Below are positions 41,906-51,092 of a DNA stretch of 64,000 nucleotides, one piece after another. The notes beneath the pieces were generated by a model. It was not told where the DNA came from. It was given only the letters and a program-made list of their open reading frames with translations, and searched no databases. Position numbers and translations under genes: made by a program. Source of the stretch: Pseudomonas canadensis (GTDB taxonomy: Bacteria > Pseudomonadota > Gammaproteobacteria > Pseudomonadales > Pseudomonadaceae); the NCBI RefSeq assembly GCF_000503215.1, contig NZ_KI628539.1, forward strand, positions 558,001 through 622,000. The letters are read 5' to 3'. Position 1 is the first letter of the stretch; each line of letters opens with the position of its first letter.

Positions 41906-42196
41906 ATGCGTATTGATGGCTTTTCCTCACAGTCCTACCCAATCAAGCGCAAGCCACGTAAGGCAAACGTTACGGTAGACGAGTCCGTCGAGGATTCGCT
42001 AGACTTCATCGAGGTCCAGTCCGACGCACAGGCCAACGCTCAAGCCCGTATCAGTGGTCTTCCCGCCCGTCAGCAAGACATGGTCTTCCCGCGCTCCATG
42101 AGCAAAAGCGTCGCAACCGCCCTGGCCAGCTACCTGACCACCGCCGGTTTTGTCGAATGGGATATGGAAGTGCTGGGCCTCGACATCCACATCTGA
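41906..42196 (+). CDS. Conserved hypothetical protein, 96 aa
   Basis: A 96-aa soluble protein: a basic N-terminal part (PIKRKPRKANVTVDE), an acidic middle, and a C-terminal VFPRSMSKSVATALASYLTT segment. I recall a counterpart in the same position next to tsaB in P. aeruginosa, so it is likely to be real. Its stop overlaps the start of the DUF72 gene (TGATG), which supports co-translation. The 160-nt spacer before it (41746-41905) shows no clear RNA gene. Function unknown. Confidence 0.75.
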   Translation: MRIDGFSSQSYPIKRKPRKANVTVDESVEDSLDFIEVQSDAQANAQARISGLPARQQDMVFPRSMSKSVATALASYLTTAGFVEWDMEVLGLDIHI

Positions 42197-43056
42197 TGCG
42201 CCTCCCTTACTACCTCGGTTGCCCGTCCTGGAGTGAAAACGCCTGGCGCGAGTACCTGTACCCCGCCGATGCCCGTTCCAGCGACTACCTCGCGCTCTAC
42301 TCCCAGGTCTTCAACGCCGTTGAGGGCAACACCACGTTCTATGCACGACCCTCGGCCGCCACGGTGCAACGCTGGGCTGAAATCATGCCCGACGATTTTC
42401 GTTTCACGGCCAAGTTTCCCGGTGATATCAGCCACAGTGGCAACCTGATTGAGCAGCTGCCGGCTGCGGAAAGCTTTGTGGGCTTGATGAGTCCCCTGGG
42501 AGCGCGCGTATCCCCGCTATGGTTGCAACTGCCCGCGACGTTCACACCACAGCGTCTGGGGGAGTTGGCAGGCTTCATTGATGGCCTTGAGCGGCCCATG
42601 GCGGTGGAAGTGCGTCATTCGGAATTCTTCGCCAAAGGCGACGCCGAGCGCATGCTTAACCGCTTGTTACGGGACCGGGGCGTGGAGCGCATCTGCCTGG
42701 ACCCGCGCGCGTTGTTCAGTTGCACGTCCACGTCAGCCGCCGTGCTGCACGCCCAATCGAAAAAGCCCAAGGTGCCAACCCGGCCGGCGGCCCTGACGCA
42801 GTTTCCACAAGTGCGTTTTATCGGTCATCCCGAACTGGAAGCCAACGACCCATTCCTGGTGCCGTGGGTGGAAAAAGTCGCCGGGTGGATCGAAGAAGGC
42901 CGCACCCCCTACGTGTTCCTGCACACCTCGGATAATCGCCTCGCGGCACAACTGGCCCTGCGTTTCCACGACCAGTTGATGGCGCGCCTGCCGGGTCTGC
43001 CGCCGCTGCCGACCTTGGATCGTGCTCCCGCCGTGGAGCAACTGGGGTTACTCTAG
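42196..43056 (+). CDS. DUF72 (YecE-like) protein
   Basis: A 286-aa TIM-barrel-like protein of the DUF72 family. Characteristic parts are YYLGCPSWSENAWREYLYP (G-x-x-x-W near the start), FNAVEGNTTFYARPS, FRFTAKFPGDISHS and the C-terminal VFLHTSDN. The ATG at 42196 overlaps the 96-aa gene by 1 nt; a longer frame from 42157 lies inside that gene. The enzymatic role of DUF72 proteins is not established. Confidence 0.9.
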   Translation: MRLPYYLGCPSWSENAWREYLYPADARSSDYLALYSQVFNAVEGNTTFYARPSAATVQRWAEIMPDDFRFTAKFPGDISHSGNLIEQLPAAESFVGLMSPLGARVSPLWLQLPATFTPQRLGELAGFIDGLERPMAVEVRHSEFFAKGDAERMLNRLLRDRGVERICLDPRALFSCTSTSAAVLHAQSKKPKVPTRPAALTQFPQVRFIGHPELEANDPFLVPWVEKVAGWIEEGRTPYVFLHTSDNRLAAQLALRFHDQLMARLPGLPPLPTLDRAPAVEQLGLL

Positions 43057-43083
43057 GGCTCCTTTTCCCGCCAGGAGCCAGAC

Positions 43084-43911
43084 ATGGATGCCCAAACCCT
43101 TCGCGCCGAAACCTTCAAGGCCTTGCACGAACGTGACCGCGCGTTCGTGATGCCTAACCCGTGGGATGCAGGCTCTGCCGTGATGCTGGCCAGCCTGGGG
43201 TTTGAAGCCCTCGCCACCACCAGTGCGGGCTACGCGTTCAGCCTGGCGCGCCCGGATGCGGAAGGGGCGTTGTCCCTGGAAGACACCTTGATCAACGCCG
43301 GCATGATTGCCAATGCCACGGCGTTGCCGGTGGCGGCGGACCTGGAAAACGGCTTCAGCGACACTCCCGAAGGCTGCGCCCAGACCATCCTGCGTGCCGC
43401 CGCTACGGGTATTGTCGGCGGCTCCATTGAAGACGCCACGGGCATTGCCGCTGACCCGATCTATCCTTTCGACCTGTCCGTCGAGCGTGTAGAAGCCGCG
43501 GTGACTGCCGCGCGCAGCCTGCCATTCCCGTTCACCCTGACGGCCCGTGCGGAAAACCTCCTGCATGGTCGCCTGGATTTGCCCGACACCATCCGCCGCC
43601 TGCAAGCCTACGCCGAAGCCGGTGCCGACGTGCTGTATGCGCCGGCCCTGCGCAGTGCCGAGGAAGTGCTGGCGGTGGTCAAGGCGGTGGCGCCCAAGCC
43701 GGTGAACGTGTTGATGTCCGGCGGCTTGAACCTCAGCGTCGCGCAACTCAGCGCGATGGGTGTGCGGCGGATCAGCGTCGGCTCGGCTCTGGCGTTGGCT
43801 GCCTATGGCGAGTTCTATCGTGCGGCCCAGGAAGTGTACGAACTGGGCACGTTCACCTTTACCGAACGCAAGATGCCATTTAGCCAGGCCAACCAGTTCT
43901 TCAAGGGCTAA
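43084..43911 (+). CDS. Isocitrate lyase/PEP mutase superfamily enzyme
   Basis: A 275-aa TIM-barrel enzyme of the PEP mutase/isocitrate lyase superfamily. Recognisable pieces are FVMPNPWDAGSAVMLASLG, the metal-site region PVAADLENGFSDTP, GGSIEDATG, and TARAENLLHG. The isocitrate lyase KKCGH motif is absent, so it is not isocitrate lyase; oxaloacetate decarboxylase, carboxyphosphonoenolpyruvate-type or 2-methylisocitrate-type activities are all open. It lies 27 nt after the DUF72 gene and 3 nt before the extensin-like gene, so it is likely operonic. Confidence 0.85.
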   Translation: MDAQTLRAETFKALHERDRAFVMPNPWDAGSAVMLASLGFEALATTSAGYAFSLARPDAEGALSLEDTLINAGMIANATALPVAADLENGFSDTPEGCAQTILRAAATGIVGGSIEDATGIAADPIYPFDLSVERVEAAVTAARSLPFPFTLTARAENLLHGRLDLPDTIRRLQAYAEAGADVLYAPALRSAEEVLAVVKAVAPKPVNVLMSGGLNLSVAQLSAMGVRRISVGSALALAAYGEFYRAAQEVYELGTFTFTERKMPFSQANQFFKG

Positions 43912-43914
43912 GGG

Positions 43915-44613
43915 GTGCGTTTTTTCAAGTTGATGGGCGTGCTGCTGATCCTGGCCGGCGCCTTTGCCGTTGGCGTCTGGCGTGGTTGGGTGCCGCTGCC
44001 GGCCGATTGGAACCCGTGGGCCCCGCTGGATGTGCGCGCCAGCCCGAACCTATTGACCCGCTATAAGCTGGGTCGCCTGCAGGATGACCCGGCGTTGTGC
44101 GACCAAGTGCTGGAGACCTCGGGCCTGCGCGTCAGCCATCAAGCCGATACGCCCGCTGATGCGGCGTGTCCGCTGCGCAACACCTTGCGCGTTCAGGGTG
44201 CCGCAGTTGGCCTGAGCAGCAGTTTTCTCGCCAGTTGCCCGCTGGCGGTGGCGTTCGCCCTGTTCGAGCGCCACAGCCTGCAGCCGGCGGCCCAAGCGGT
44301 GTTCGGCCAGGCGGTGACGCGGGTCGAGCATCTGGGCAGCTTTGCCTGCCGCAATATGTACAACCGCGCCGAAGGGCGACTCAGCCAGCATGCGTCGGCC
44401 AATGCCTTGGACATCGCCGGTTTTCGCCTGGCGGACGGGCGCAGTATCAGCGTGCTCAAGGATTGGCCGCGGGAGGACGATAAGGCGCGGTTCCTGCGTC
44501 AGGTCCGCGACAGTGCCTGCGATGATTTCAACGTGGTGCTGAGCCCGGATTACAACGCCGCGCACCGCAACCATTTCCATCTGGATATGGGGCGTTGGTG
44601 GGTGTGTCGCTGA
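43915..44613 (+). CDS. Extensin-like family protein
   Basis: A 232-aa protein with an N-terminal transmembrane or signal segment (FFKLMGVLLILAGAFAVGVW) and a C-terminal extensin-like domain (PF06904 type). Diagnostic parts are CPLRNTLRVQGAAVGLSSSF, the GSFACRNMYNR segment, HASANALDIAGFRLADG (His and Asp in a D-alanyl-D-alanine carboxypeptidase-like metal site) and HRNHFHLDMGRWWVC. It probably acts in the periplasm on peptidoglycan. The start is GTG at 43915, 3 nt after the upstream stop. Confidence 0.85.
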   Translation: MRFFKLMGVLLILAGAFAVGVWRGWVPLPADWNPWAPLDVRASPNLLTRYKLGRLQDDPALCDQVLETSGLRVSHQADTPADAACPLRNTLRVQGAAVGLSSSFLASCPLAVAFALFERHSLQPAAQAVFGQAVTRVEHLGSFACRNMYNRAEGRLSQHASANALDIAGFRLADGRSISVLKDWPREDDKARFLRQVRDSACDDFNVVLSPDYNAAHRNHFHLDMGRWWVCR

Positions 44614-44616
44614 GTA

Positions 44617-45237
44617 TCAGGCGGCCAGGCGCAGATTCTGGGTGACCAGCGGGCGCGCCCAGTAGTAGTCGAAGTCGAGCGCTTTTTGCTGCGCGACCAG
44701 CTCTTCGGTCGGGTACGGCGTGGCGGCTGGCGGCAGCAGGTCCAGTTCGAATTCGGCGATGGGCAGGTGCAGAGGGCGTGGCTCCGGCGCCGGGCCGGGC
44801 TCCGGCAACGGTTGGCCGGCGGTCAGCACGATTGGGCGCACCCAACCGCTTTCGAAGTTCTGCTGGCGCTGCTGGGCGACGATTTCTTCTTGCGGGAACG
44901 GCGTTGCGGCCGGTGGCAACAGCTCGGTTTCGAACGCGGCGATTGGCAGGAACAGCGGTTCTGGGGGGGCGATTTCGGTGTCTTTCACGTCGCACTCACG
45001 CTGGGTGAGGATCTGCGATAACAGGTCGGCGCCGGCGCTGGGCTCTACCGCTGGGTCCGCCGGTGCTGGCGCCTGCACTGCCAGCGCGTCCGGCGTATCG
45101 CCGAGCTGTTCGGCCAACGCACGGGCGAAGAAGTCCTGCCACACATGACTCACTCCAGCCAGCGCTTGAGTGTTGCGCAGGCCGTAGTGGTTGTGGGTCG
45201 GCAGTACACCGATGGTTAGGGGAAGAATGTCTGACAT
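44617..45237 (-). CDS. Hypothetical protein with an internal tandem repeat, 206 aa
   Basis: A 206-aa soluble protein with two copies of a 48-residue unit: copy 1 has FLPIAAFETELLPPAATPFP followed by QEEIVAQQRQQNFESGWVRP; copy 2 has HLPIAEFELDLLPPAATPYP and TEELVAQQKALDFDYYWARP. A Pro/Glu/Ala-rich linker separates them. The N-terminus (MSDILPLTIGVLPTHNHYGL) is well ordered. The start at 45237 is preferred over 45345, which would add a basic leader. It converges with the extensin-like gene (3 nt apart) and is divergent from rsmJ. The family is not recognised. Confidence 0.75.
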   Translation of the reverse strand: MSDILPLTIGVLPTHNHYGLRNTQALAGVSHVWQDFFARALAEQLGDTPDALAVQAPAPADPAVEPSAGADLLSQILTQRECDVKDTEIAPPEPLFLPIAAFETELLPPAATPFPQEEIVAQQRQQNFESGWVRPIVLTAGQPLPEPGPAPEPRPLHLPIAEFELDLLPPAATPYPTEELVAQQKALDFDYYWARPLVTQNLRLAA

Positions 45238-45333
45238 TTTTCTCGGTCGACGCTCAGCTCTGGCAAAATACCTGACTGTTGTTTTTATCGGCCGCCGTTT
45301 GCCGATCCTTAATATTTTTGAGCGTAGTAATTG

Positions 45334-46116
45334 ATGAGCGAACAACCAGCGGCCAGCCGCATCCAGGTCGAGGCCTTGGGCGAGGGTTTCCAGGGCCGCG
45401 CCGAGCAGTGGGCGTCACTGCTCGATTTGCCGATGCATGTAGCCGATGCGGACTTTTCCCTGCAAGTGGGGGAGCACGGCCTACAGCTGCAACAGCTCGG
45501 GCCTGACGCGCCGGGGCCGGTGCGGGTGGACTTTGTCGAAGGTGGCGCGGCGCATCGGCGTCTTTACGGCGGTGGCAGCGGGCAGATGATCGCCAAGGCC
45601 GTGGGCATCGCCCAAGGCGTTCGCCCCCGGGTGCTGGATGCCACGGCCGGCCTGGGCAAGGACGCCTTCGTGCTGGCCAGCCTGGGCTGCGAGATGAGCC
45701 TGATCGAGCGCCAGCCGCTGATCGGCGCCTTGCTCGAAGACGGTCTGGCACGTGGCGCGGATGATTTTGAGGTGGCGCCGATCGTGGCGCGCATGGTGCT
45801 GCTCAAGGGCAACTCCATCGACGTGATGCGCAACTGGGAAGGTGAGCCGCCCCAAGTGATCTACCTCGACCCGATGTTCCCGCACCGTGAGAAAACCGCC
45901 TTGGTGAAGAAGGAAATGCGCCTGTTCCGGCCACTGGTGGGGGATGATCCAGACGCACCGGCGCTGTTGGCCGCCGCCCTGGCCCTGGCCAGCCACCGTG
46001 TGGTAGTCAAGCGCCCGCGCAAGGCGCCATGCATTGAAGGGCCCAAGCCGAGTCATGCGCTGGATGGCAAATCCAGTCGCTATGACATCTACCCAAAGAA
46101 GGCGCTCAAGCCTTGA
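45334..46116 (+). CDS. rsmJ: RsmJ, 16S rRNA G1516 N2-methyltransferase
   Basis: A 260-aa SAM-dependent methyltransferase acting on 16S rRNA. The SAM-binding motif is RVLDATAGLGKDAFVLASLG, and the catalytic motif is YLDPMFPHREKTALVKK (D-P-M-F-P, equivalent to DPPY), both characteristic of RsmJ (YhiQ). A TTG-ATG pair begins the frame; the ATG at 45334 is used. It is convergent with mexL. Confidence 0.93.
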   Translation: MSEQPAASRIQVEALGEGFQGRAEQWASLLDLPMHVADADFSLQVGEHGLQLQQLGPDAPGPVRVDFVEGGAAHRRLYGGGSGQMIAKAVGIAQGVRPRVLDATAGLGKDAFVLASLGCEMSLIERQPLIGALLEDGLARGADDFEVAPIVARMVLLKGNSIDVMRNWEGEPPQVIYLDPMFPHREKTALVKKEMRLFRPLVGDDPDAPALLAAALALASHRVVVKRPRKAPCIEGPKPSHALDGKSSRYDIYPKKALKP

Positions 46117-46755
46117 TCATGAAGGCCTGTAGGCCCGCATAAACAACCCCACTACCTCCTGCACATGTTCTTCGGCGGCTTCTTCACTCAGTTGCCCGCC
46201 GCAGCCATATAGCAAGCAGAAATTAGCCGTGCCCTTGAGCAGGCAGAAGAAATGCTCGGCCGCCGTAAAGGGCTTGTCGATGCTCAGCGCGCCGCTCTGG
46301 TCGATCTTGCCGAGCAGGCGCTCCATGCCCTGCAGCATGCGCATGGGGCCGGCCTCGAAGAAGATCTGCGAGAGTTTCACGTCCTGATTGCCGGTGGTCA
46401 TCATCAGGCGATGCAGGTTGACCGACTCCTCACTGTTGATCAGACGATGGAACCCCCGCGCGATATTCAGCAACACAGTCTCCACGGGCATGCCCGCAGG
46501 CAACTCGAAGTACATCACCGGCAGTTGTTCTTCGCACTTGGCCACCACCGCGGCGGTGAACAAGGTCTCTTTATCGTTGAAGTGGCTGTACACGGTCAGT
46601 TTCGACACGCCGGCCTCAAGGGCCACGGCATCCATGCTGGTACTGGCGTAGCCATTGCTCAAAAACAGGATTTTCGCTGCTTCGAGGATTGCCTGGCGTT
46701 TTGCCATGTCCTTGGGGCGCCCGGGGCTATTGGTGTTTACGGGATTGTCGGACAT
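46117..46755 (-). CDS. mexL: MexL, TetR-type repressor of mexJK
   Basis: A 212-aa TetR repressor with the HTH ILEAAKILFLSNGYASTSMD followed by AVALEAGVSKLTVYSHFNDKET. It is divergent from mexJK with a 93-nt shared promoter region carrying an operator-like palindrome, the same arrangement as mexL-mexJK of P. aeruginosa, where MexL represses both itself and mexJK. The start at 46755 is used; a continuous upstream frame extending to 48747 is antisense to mexJK. Confidence 0.88.
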   Translation of the reverse strand: MSDNPVNTNSPGRPKDMAKRQAILEAAKILFLSNGYASTSMDAVALEAGVSKLTVYSHFNDKETLFTAAVVAKCEEQLPVMYFELPAGMPVETVLLNIARGFHRLINSEESVNLHRLMMTTGNQDVKLSQIFFEAGPMRMLQGMERLLGKIDQSGALSIDKPFTAAEHFFCLLKGTANFCLLYGCGGQLSEEAAEEHVQEVVGLFMRAYRPS

Positions 46756-46765
46756 TTTTACCTTT

Positions 46766-46814
46766 AATACTGGACTGGTGAGTTTGGTATTAATAACATA
46801 CTGGCCAGTATAAT
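46766..46814. promoter_or_regulatory. mexL-mexJ operator and mexJ -10 element
   Basis: The perfect 14-bp palindrome ATACTGGCCAGTAT (46798-46811) overlaps a consensus -10 TATAAT (46809-46814) for mexJ; the -35 is weak. A second half-site-like ATACTGGACTGGT lies at 46767-46779. Binding of MexL here is inferred from position and symmetry. Confidence 0.7.
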
Positions 46815-46848
46815 TATTCTTAGCTCTATTTGCGAAAGGTCCTACAGC

Positions 46849-47949
46849 ATGCGCAGTTCTTTCCTGCCCTTTGCGTTGCCTGTCAGTCTGGTCTTCCTGT
46901 TGGCCGGATGCGGCCATGAAGAAGCGGCCCAGACCACCATCCGTCCGGCCATGGTGGTGCAGCCACAGCCTTCTGCACAGTCGATGGACAGCTACCCCGG
47001 TGAAGTGCGCGCCCGTTATGAACCGGACCTGGCCTTTCGCATCGGTGGCAAAGTCAGCAAGCGGTTGGTGGAAGAGGGCGAGCGGGTCAAGGCCAACCAA
47101 GCGCTGGCCGAACTCGACCCGCAAGATGTGCGCCTGCAATTGGAAGCCACCCGTGCCCAAGTCGCCGCCGCCGAGGCCAATCTGAGCCTGGTGCGCGCCG
47201 AGCGTGACCGTTACAAGACCCTGATGGACCGTCAGATGGTCAGCCGCTCCCAGTACGACAATTCCGAAAATCTCTATCGATCCGGTGAGGCCCGTCTCAA
47301 GCAGATCAAGGCCGAGTTCGATGTGGCCAGCAACCAGGCCGGCTATGCGGTGCTGCGTGCGCCACAGGATGGCGTGGTGGCCAAGCGTGCGGTGGAAGTC
47401 GGGCAGGTGGTGTCCGCCGGCCAGACCGTGTTCACCCTGGCTACCGATGGCGAGCGCGAAGTGCTGATCAGCCTGCCCGAGCAAGGTTTTGGCCGTTTCA
47501 AGATCGGCCAGCCCGTATCGGTCGAACTGTGGAGCCAGCCCGACCAGCGCTTCAGTGGTCGCATTCGTGAACTGTCGCCGGCCGCCGATCCAAAGTCGCG
47601 TACGTTTGCTGCCCGCGTGGCATTCACTGGGGGCAAGGTCCCAGCCGAACTGGGCCAGAGCGCACGTGTATTCATACAGGTCGACGGCGATATTCCGCTC
47701 TCGGTCCCACTGTCGGCTCTCAGCGCAGAGAACGGAGCGTCTTACGTCTGGCGTGTACAGCCCGACAACACCCTCAAGCGCACACCGGTACGCATCGGTG
47801 CCTTCGGTGAAAAAACCGTCCCGGTACTCGAAGGTTTGAGCCCTACGGATTGGGTTATTGCTGCCGGTGTACATGTGCTTCACGAGGGCCAGCAAGTGCG
47901 CCCGGTGGATCGCTCCAACCGTGTGGTGAATCTGGCGGTCAAGGAGTAG
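46849..47949 (+). CDS. mexJ: MexJ, RND membrane fusion lipoprotein
   Basis: A 366-aa periplasmic adaptor (P. aeruginosa MexJ is 367 aa). The lipobox is VFLLAG-C, followed by the adaptor pattern: the SYPGEVRARYEPDLAFRIGGKV lipoyl half, a helical hairpin (VRLQLEATRAQVAAAEANLS to GYAVLRAPQDGVVAKR), and beta-barrel and membrane-proximal domains. It links MexK to an outer-membrane channel. A mexK gene follows after 6 nt. No outer-membrane factor gene is present, as for mexJK of P. aeruginosa. Confidence 0.9.
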   Translation: MRSSFLPFALPVSLVFLLAGCGHEEAAQTTIRPAMVVQPQPSAQSMDSYPGEVRARYEPDLAFRIGGKVSKRLVEEGERVKANQALAELDPQDVRLQLEATRAQVAAAEANLSLVRAERDRYKTLMDRQMVSRSQYDNSENLYRSGEARLKQIKAEFDVASNQAGYAVLRAPQDGVVAKRAVEVGQVVSAGQTVFTLATDGEREVLISLPEQGFGRFKIGQPVSVELWSQPDQRFSGRIRELSPAADPKSRTFAARVAFTGGKVPAELGQSARVFIQVDGDIPLSVPLSALSAENGASYVWRVQPDNTLKRTPVRIGAFGEKTVPVLEGLSPTDWVIAAGVHVLHEGQQVRPVDRSNRVVNLAVKE

Positions 47950-47955
47950 TCCCCG

Positions 47956-50900
47956 ATGGGTTTCAATCTTTCCGAATGGGCGTTGCGTAATCGTCAGATC
48001 GTCCTGTTCCTGATGATTCTGCTGGCAGTGGTTGGCACTTTGTCCTACTCCAAACTGGGACAAAGTGAAGACCCGCCGTTCACCTTCAAGGCCATGGTGA
48101 TCAAGACCAACTGGCCTGGCGCCACGGCCCAGGAAGTCTCGCGGCAAGTCACCGAGCGTATCGAGAAAAAACTCATGGAAACCGGTGAGTACGAGCGCAT
48201 CGTCTCGTTCTCGCGTCCCGGTGAATCTCAGGTCACCTTTATCGCCCGTGACTCCATGCATTCGGCGCAGATTCCTGAGCTGTGGTATCAGGTGCGCAAG
48301 AAGATCAGCGATATCCGCCAGACCTTGCCACCGGATATCCAGGGTCCGTTCTTCAACGATGAATTCGGCACCACCTTCGGCAATATCTACGCCTTGACCG
48401 GTGATGGTTTTGACTACGCGGTGCTCAAGGACTACGCCGACCGCATCCAGATTCAACTGCAGCGCGTGGCGGATGTGGGCAAGGTCGAGTTGCTGGGCCT
48501 GCAGGACGAGAAGATCTGGATCGAACTGTCCAACCTCAAGCTGGCGACCCTCGGTTTGCCGCTGGCAGCGGTACAGCAGGCGTTGCAGGAGCAGAACGCA
48601 GTCTCCACTGCCGGGTTCTTTGAAACCCCGAGCGAACGCGTGCAACTGCGTGTATCGGGTAACTTCAAGACCGTGGAAGAGATCCGCAACTTTCCGATTC
48701 GCGTGGGCGACCGTACCTTCCGCATCGGCGACGTAGCCGACATACACCGTGGCTTCAACGACCCGCCGGCACCGCGCATGCGTTACATGGGTGAAGACGC
48801 GATCGGCCTGGCCGTGGCCATGCGTGACGGTGGCGACATCCTGGTACTGGGCAAAGCCCTGGAAGGAGAATTCGCACGCCTGCAGAAGAACCTTCCAGCC
48901 GGTATGGAGCTGCGCAAGGTGTCAGACCAACCGGCGGCGGTGAAAACCAGCGTCGGCGAATTCGTGCAGGTACTGGCCGAAGCCTTGGCCATCGTGTTGC
49001 TGGTGAGTTTCTTCTCCCTTGGCGTGCGTACCGGCATGGTGGTGGCCCTGGCGATTCCGCTGGTGCTGGCGATGACCTTTGCCGCCATGTATTACCTCGG
49101 TATTGGTCTGCACAAGATTTCCCTCGGCGCCTTGGTGCTGGCGCTGGGTTTGCTGGTGGACGACGCAATCATCGCTGTGGAAATGATGGCGATCAAAATG
49201 GAGCAGGGTTACGACCGGCTCAAGGCCGCCAGCTTTGCCTGGACCAGCACCGCATTCCCCATGCTCACCGGTACGCTGATCACCGCAGCAGGCTTCCTGC
49301 CGATTGCCACCGCGCAATCGAGTACCGGCGAATACACCCGTTCGATTTTCCAGGTAGTGACCATTGCGTTGCTCGCCTCCTGGGTGGCCGCAGTGGTGTT
49401 CGTGCCCTACCTGGGGGAAAAACTCTTGCCGGACCTGGCGAAGATTCATGCAGCCAAGCACGGCACCGATGGTCCGGATCCCTACGGCACACCTTTCTAT
49501 CAGCGCGTAAGACGCTTGGTGGAGTGGTGCGTGCGTCGGCGCAAAACCGTGATTGTCCTGACCCTGCTGCTGTTTATCGGCTCGGTGGCGCTGTTCCGTT
49601 TTGTGCCGCAACAGTTCTTCCCGGCTTCCGGCCGCCTGGAGCTGATGGTCGATCTTAAGCTGGCCGAAGGGGCGTCCTTGAGCAACACCGCCGACCAGGT
49701 TAAACGCCTGGAAGCCTTGCTCAAGCAGCACGCGGGCATCGACAACTACGTGGCCTATGTCGGCACTGGTTCACCGCGCTTCTACCTGCCGCTTGACCAA
49801 CAACTGCCGGCCGCCAGCTTTGCCCAGTTTGTCGTGCTGGCCAAAACCATCGAGGAGCGCGAAAGCCTGCGCACCTGGCTGATCGAAACGCTCAACGAAC
49901 AATTCCCTGACCTGCGCTCACGGGTTACGCGCCTGGAGAACGGCCCGCCTGTGGGCTATCCGGTGCAGTTTCGCGTGACCGGCGAACATATCGAAGAAGT
50001 CCGCGCCCTGGCTCGGAAAGTCGCGGCAAAGGTTCGCGAAAATACCCACGTGGTCAACGTGCACCTGGACTGGGAAGAACCGAGCAAGATCGTCTACCTC
50101 AATATCGATCAGGACCGCGCCCGTGCCCTTGGCGTGAGCACGGCCAACCTGTCGAAATTCCTGCAGAGCTCGTTGACCGGTTCCAGCGTCAGCCAGTACC
50201 GCGAGGACAACGAGTTGATCGAAATCCTCCTGCGCGGCACCGTGCATGAGCGCACCGAGCTGTCGTTGCTGCCAAGCCTGGCGGTGCCTACCGACAACGG
50301 CAAAAGCGTGGCGCTGTCGCAGATCGCCACCCTGGAGTACGGCTTCGAAGAAGGCATCATCTGGCACCGCAACCGCCTGCCAACGGTGACCGTGCGCGCC
50401 GATATCTACGGAAAGGAACAACCGGCGACCCTGGTCCAGCAAATCCTGCCGACCCTGGAAGGCGTACGCGCCGAGCTGCCGGATGGTTACTTGCTGGACG
50501 TCGGCGGCACGGTCGAAGACTCCGCCCGTGGGCAGAACTCGGTAAAAGCCGGCGTGCCGTTGTTCATCGTGGTGGTGCTGACGTTGCTGATGCTGCAACT
50601 GCGCAGTTTCTCACGCACGGCGATGGTGTTTCTGACGGCGCCGCTGGGCCTGATCGGCGTGACGCTGTTCCTGTTGGTATTCCGCCAACCCTTCGGGTTT
50701 GTGGCCATGCTCGGCACCATCGCCTTGTCGGGGATGATCATGCGCAACTCGGTGATCCTGGTGGACCAGATCGAACAGGACATCAAGGCGGGCCTGGCGC
50801 CATGGCAGGCAATTATCGAAGCCACCGTCCGACGCTTCCGCCCGATTGTGCTGACAGCCCTCGCGGCGGTGCTGGCGATGATCCCGCTGTCACGCAGCGT

Positions 50901-51021
50901 GTTCTTCGGGCCGATGGCCGTGGCGATCATGGGCGGGTTGATTGTGGCGACGGCGCTGACGTTGTTGTTCCTGCCGGCGTTGTACGCGGCATGGTTCAGA
51001 GTCAGGAAGGAACTGGCGTAA
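47956..51021 (+). CDS. mexK: MexK, RND efflux pump
   Basis: A 1021-aa inner-membrane proton/drug antiporter of the RND superfamily. It has the twofold repeat architecture: a TM segment near the N-terminus (VLFLMILLAVVGTLSYSKLG), two large periplasmic loops, and TM clusters at about residues 335-480 and 850-1010. The proton-relay pair is in LLVDDAIIAVEMM (TM4). P. aeruginosa MexK is 1025 aa and exports triclosan and erythromycin. It ends before a palindrome at 51036-51065. It is operonic with mexJ. Confidence 0.93.
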   Translation: MGFNLSEWALRNRQIVLFLMILLAVVGTLSYSKLGQSEDPPFTFKAMVIKTNWPGATAQEVSRQVTERIEKKLMETGEYERIVSFSRPGESQVTFIARDSMHSAQIPELWYQVRKKISDIRQTLPPDIQGPFFNDEFGTTFGNIYALTGDGFDYAVLKDYADRIQIQLQRVADVGKVELLGLQDEKIWIELSNLKLATLGLPLAAVQQALQEQNAVSTAGFFETPSERVQLRVSGNFKTVEEIRNFPIRVGDRTFRIGDVADIHRGFNDPPAPRMRYMGEDAIGLAVAMRDGGDILVLGKALEGEFARLQKNLPAGMELRKVSDQPAAVKTSVGEFVQVLAEALAIVLLVSFFSLGVRTGMVVALAIPLVLAMTFAAMYYLGIGLHKISLGALVLALGLLVDDAIIAVEMMAIKMEQGYDRLKAASFAWTSTAFPMLTGTLITAAGFLPIATAQSSTGEYTRSIFQVVTIALLASWVAAVVFVPYLGEKLLPDLAKIHAAKHGTDGPDPYGTPFYQRVRRLVEWCVRRRKTVIVLTLLLFIGSVALFRFVPQQFFPASGRLELMVDLKLAEGASLSNTADQVKRLEALLKQHAGIDNYVAYVGTGSPRFYLPLDQQLPAASFAQFVVLAKTIEERESLRTWLIETLNEQFPDLRSRVTRLENGPPVGYPVQFRVTGEHIEEVRALARKVAAKVRENTHVVNVHLDWEEPSKIVYLNIDQDRARALGVSTANLSKFLQSSLTGSSVSQYREDNELIEILLRGTVHERTELSLLPSLAVPTDNGKSVALSQIATLEYGFEEGIIWHRNRLPTVTVRADIYGKEQPATLVQQILPTLEGVRAELPDGYLLDVGGTVEDSARGQNSVKAGVPLFIVVVLTLLMLQLRSFSRTAMVFLTAPLGLIGVTLFLLVFRQPFGFVAMLGTIALSGMIMRNSVILVDQIEQDIKAGLAPWQAIIEATVRRFRPIVLTALAAVLAMIPLSRSVFFGPMAVAIMGGLIVATALTLLFLPALYAAWFRVRKELA

Positions 51022-51035
51022 GCCTGAAACAATTA

Positions 51036-51065
51036 CGCCAAGGCCCGGTACAAGCGGCCTTGGCG
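51036..51065. terminator. Palindrome between mexK and the convergent DUF4197 gene
   Basis: The 10-bp stem CGCCAAGGCC / GGCCTTGGCG with a 10-nt loop sits between convergent genes. No good T tract on either strand, so termination is only probable. Confidence 0.5.
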
Positions 51066-51092
51066 CAGTGTTCCAAAGGTGTTGCCAAGGGT

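Noticed and set aside
46756..48747. Very long minus-strand frame continuing upstream of mexL through mexJ and into mexK
   Set aside because: The part beyond 46755 is antisense to mexJK and His/Gln/Gly-rich, typical of a shadow frame in GC-rich DNA; only the TetR part is real.
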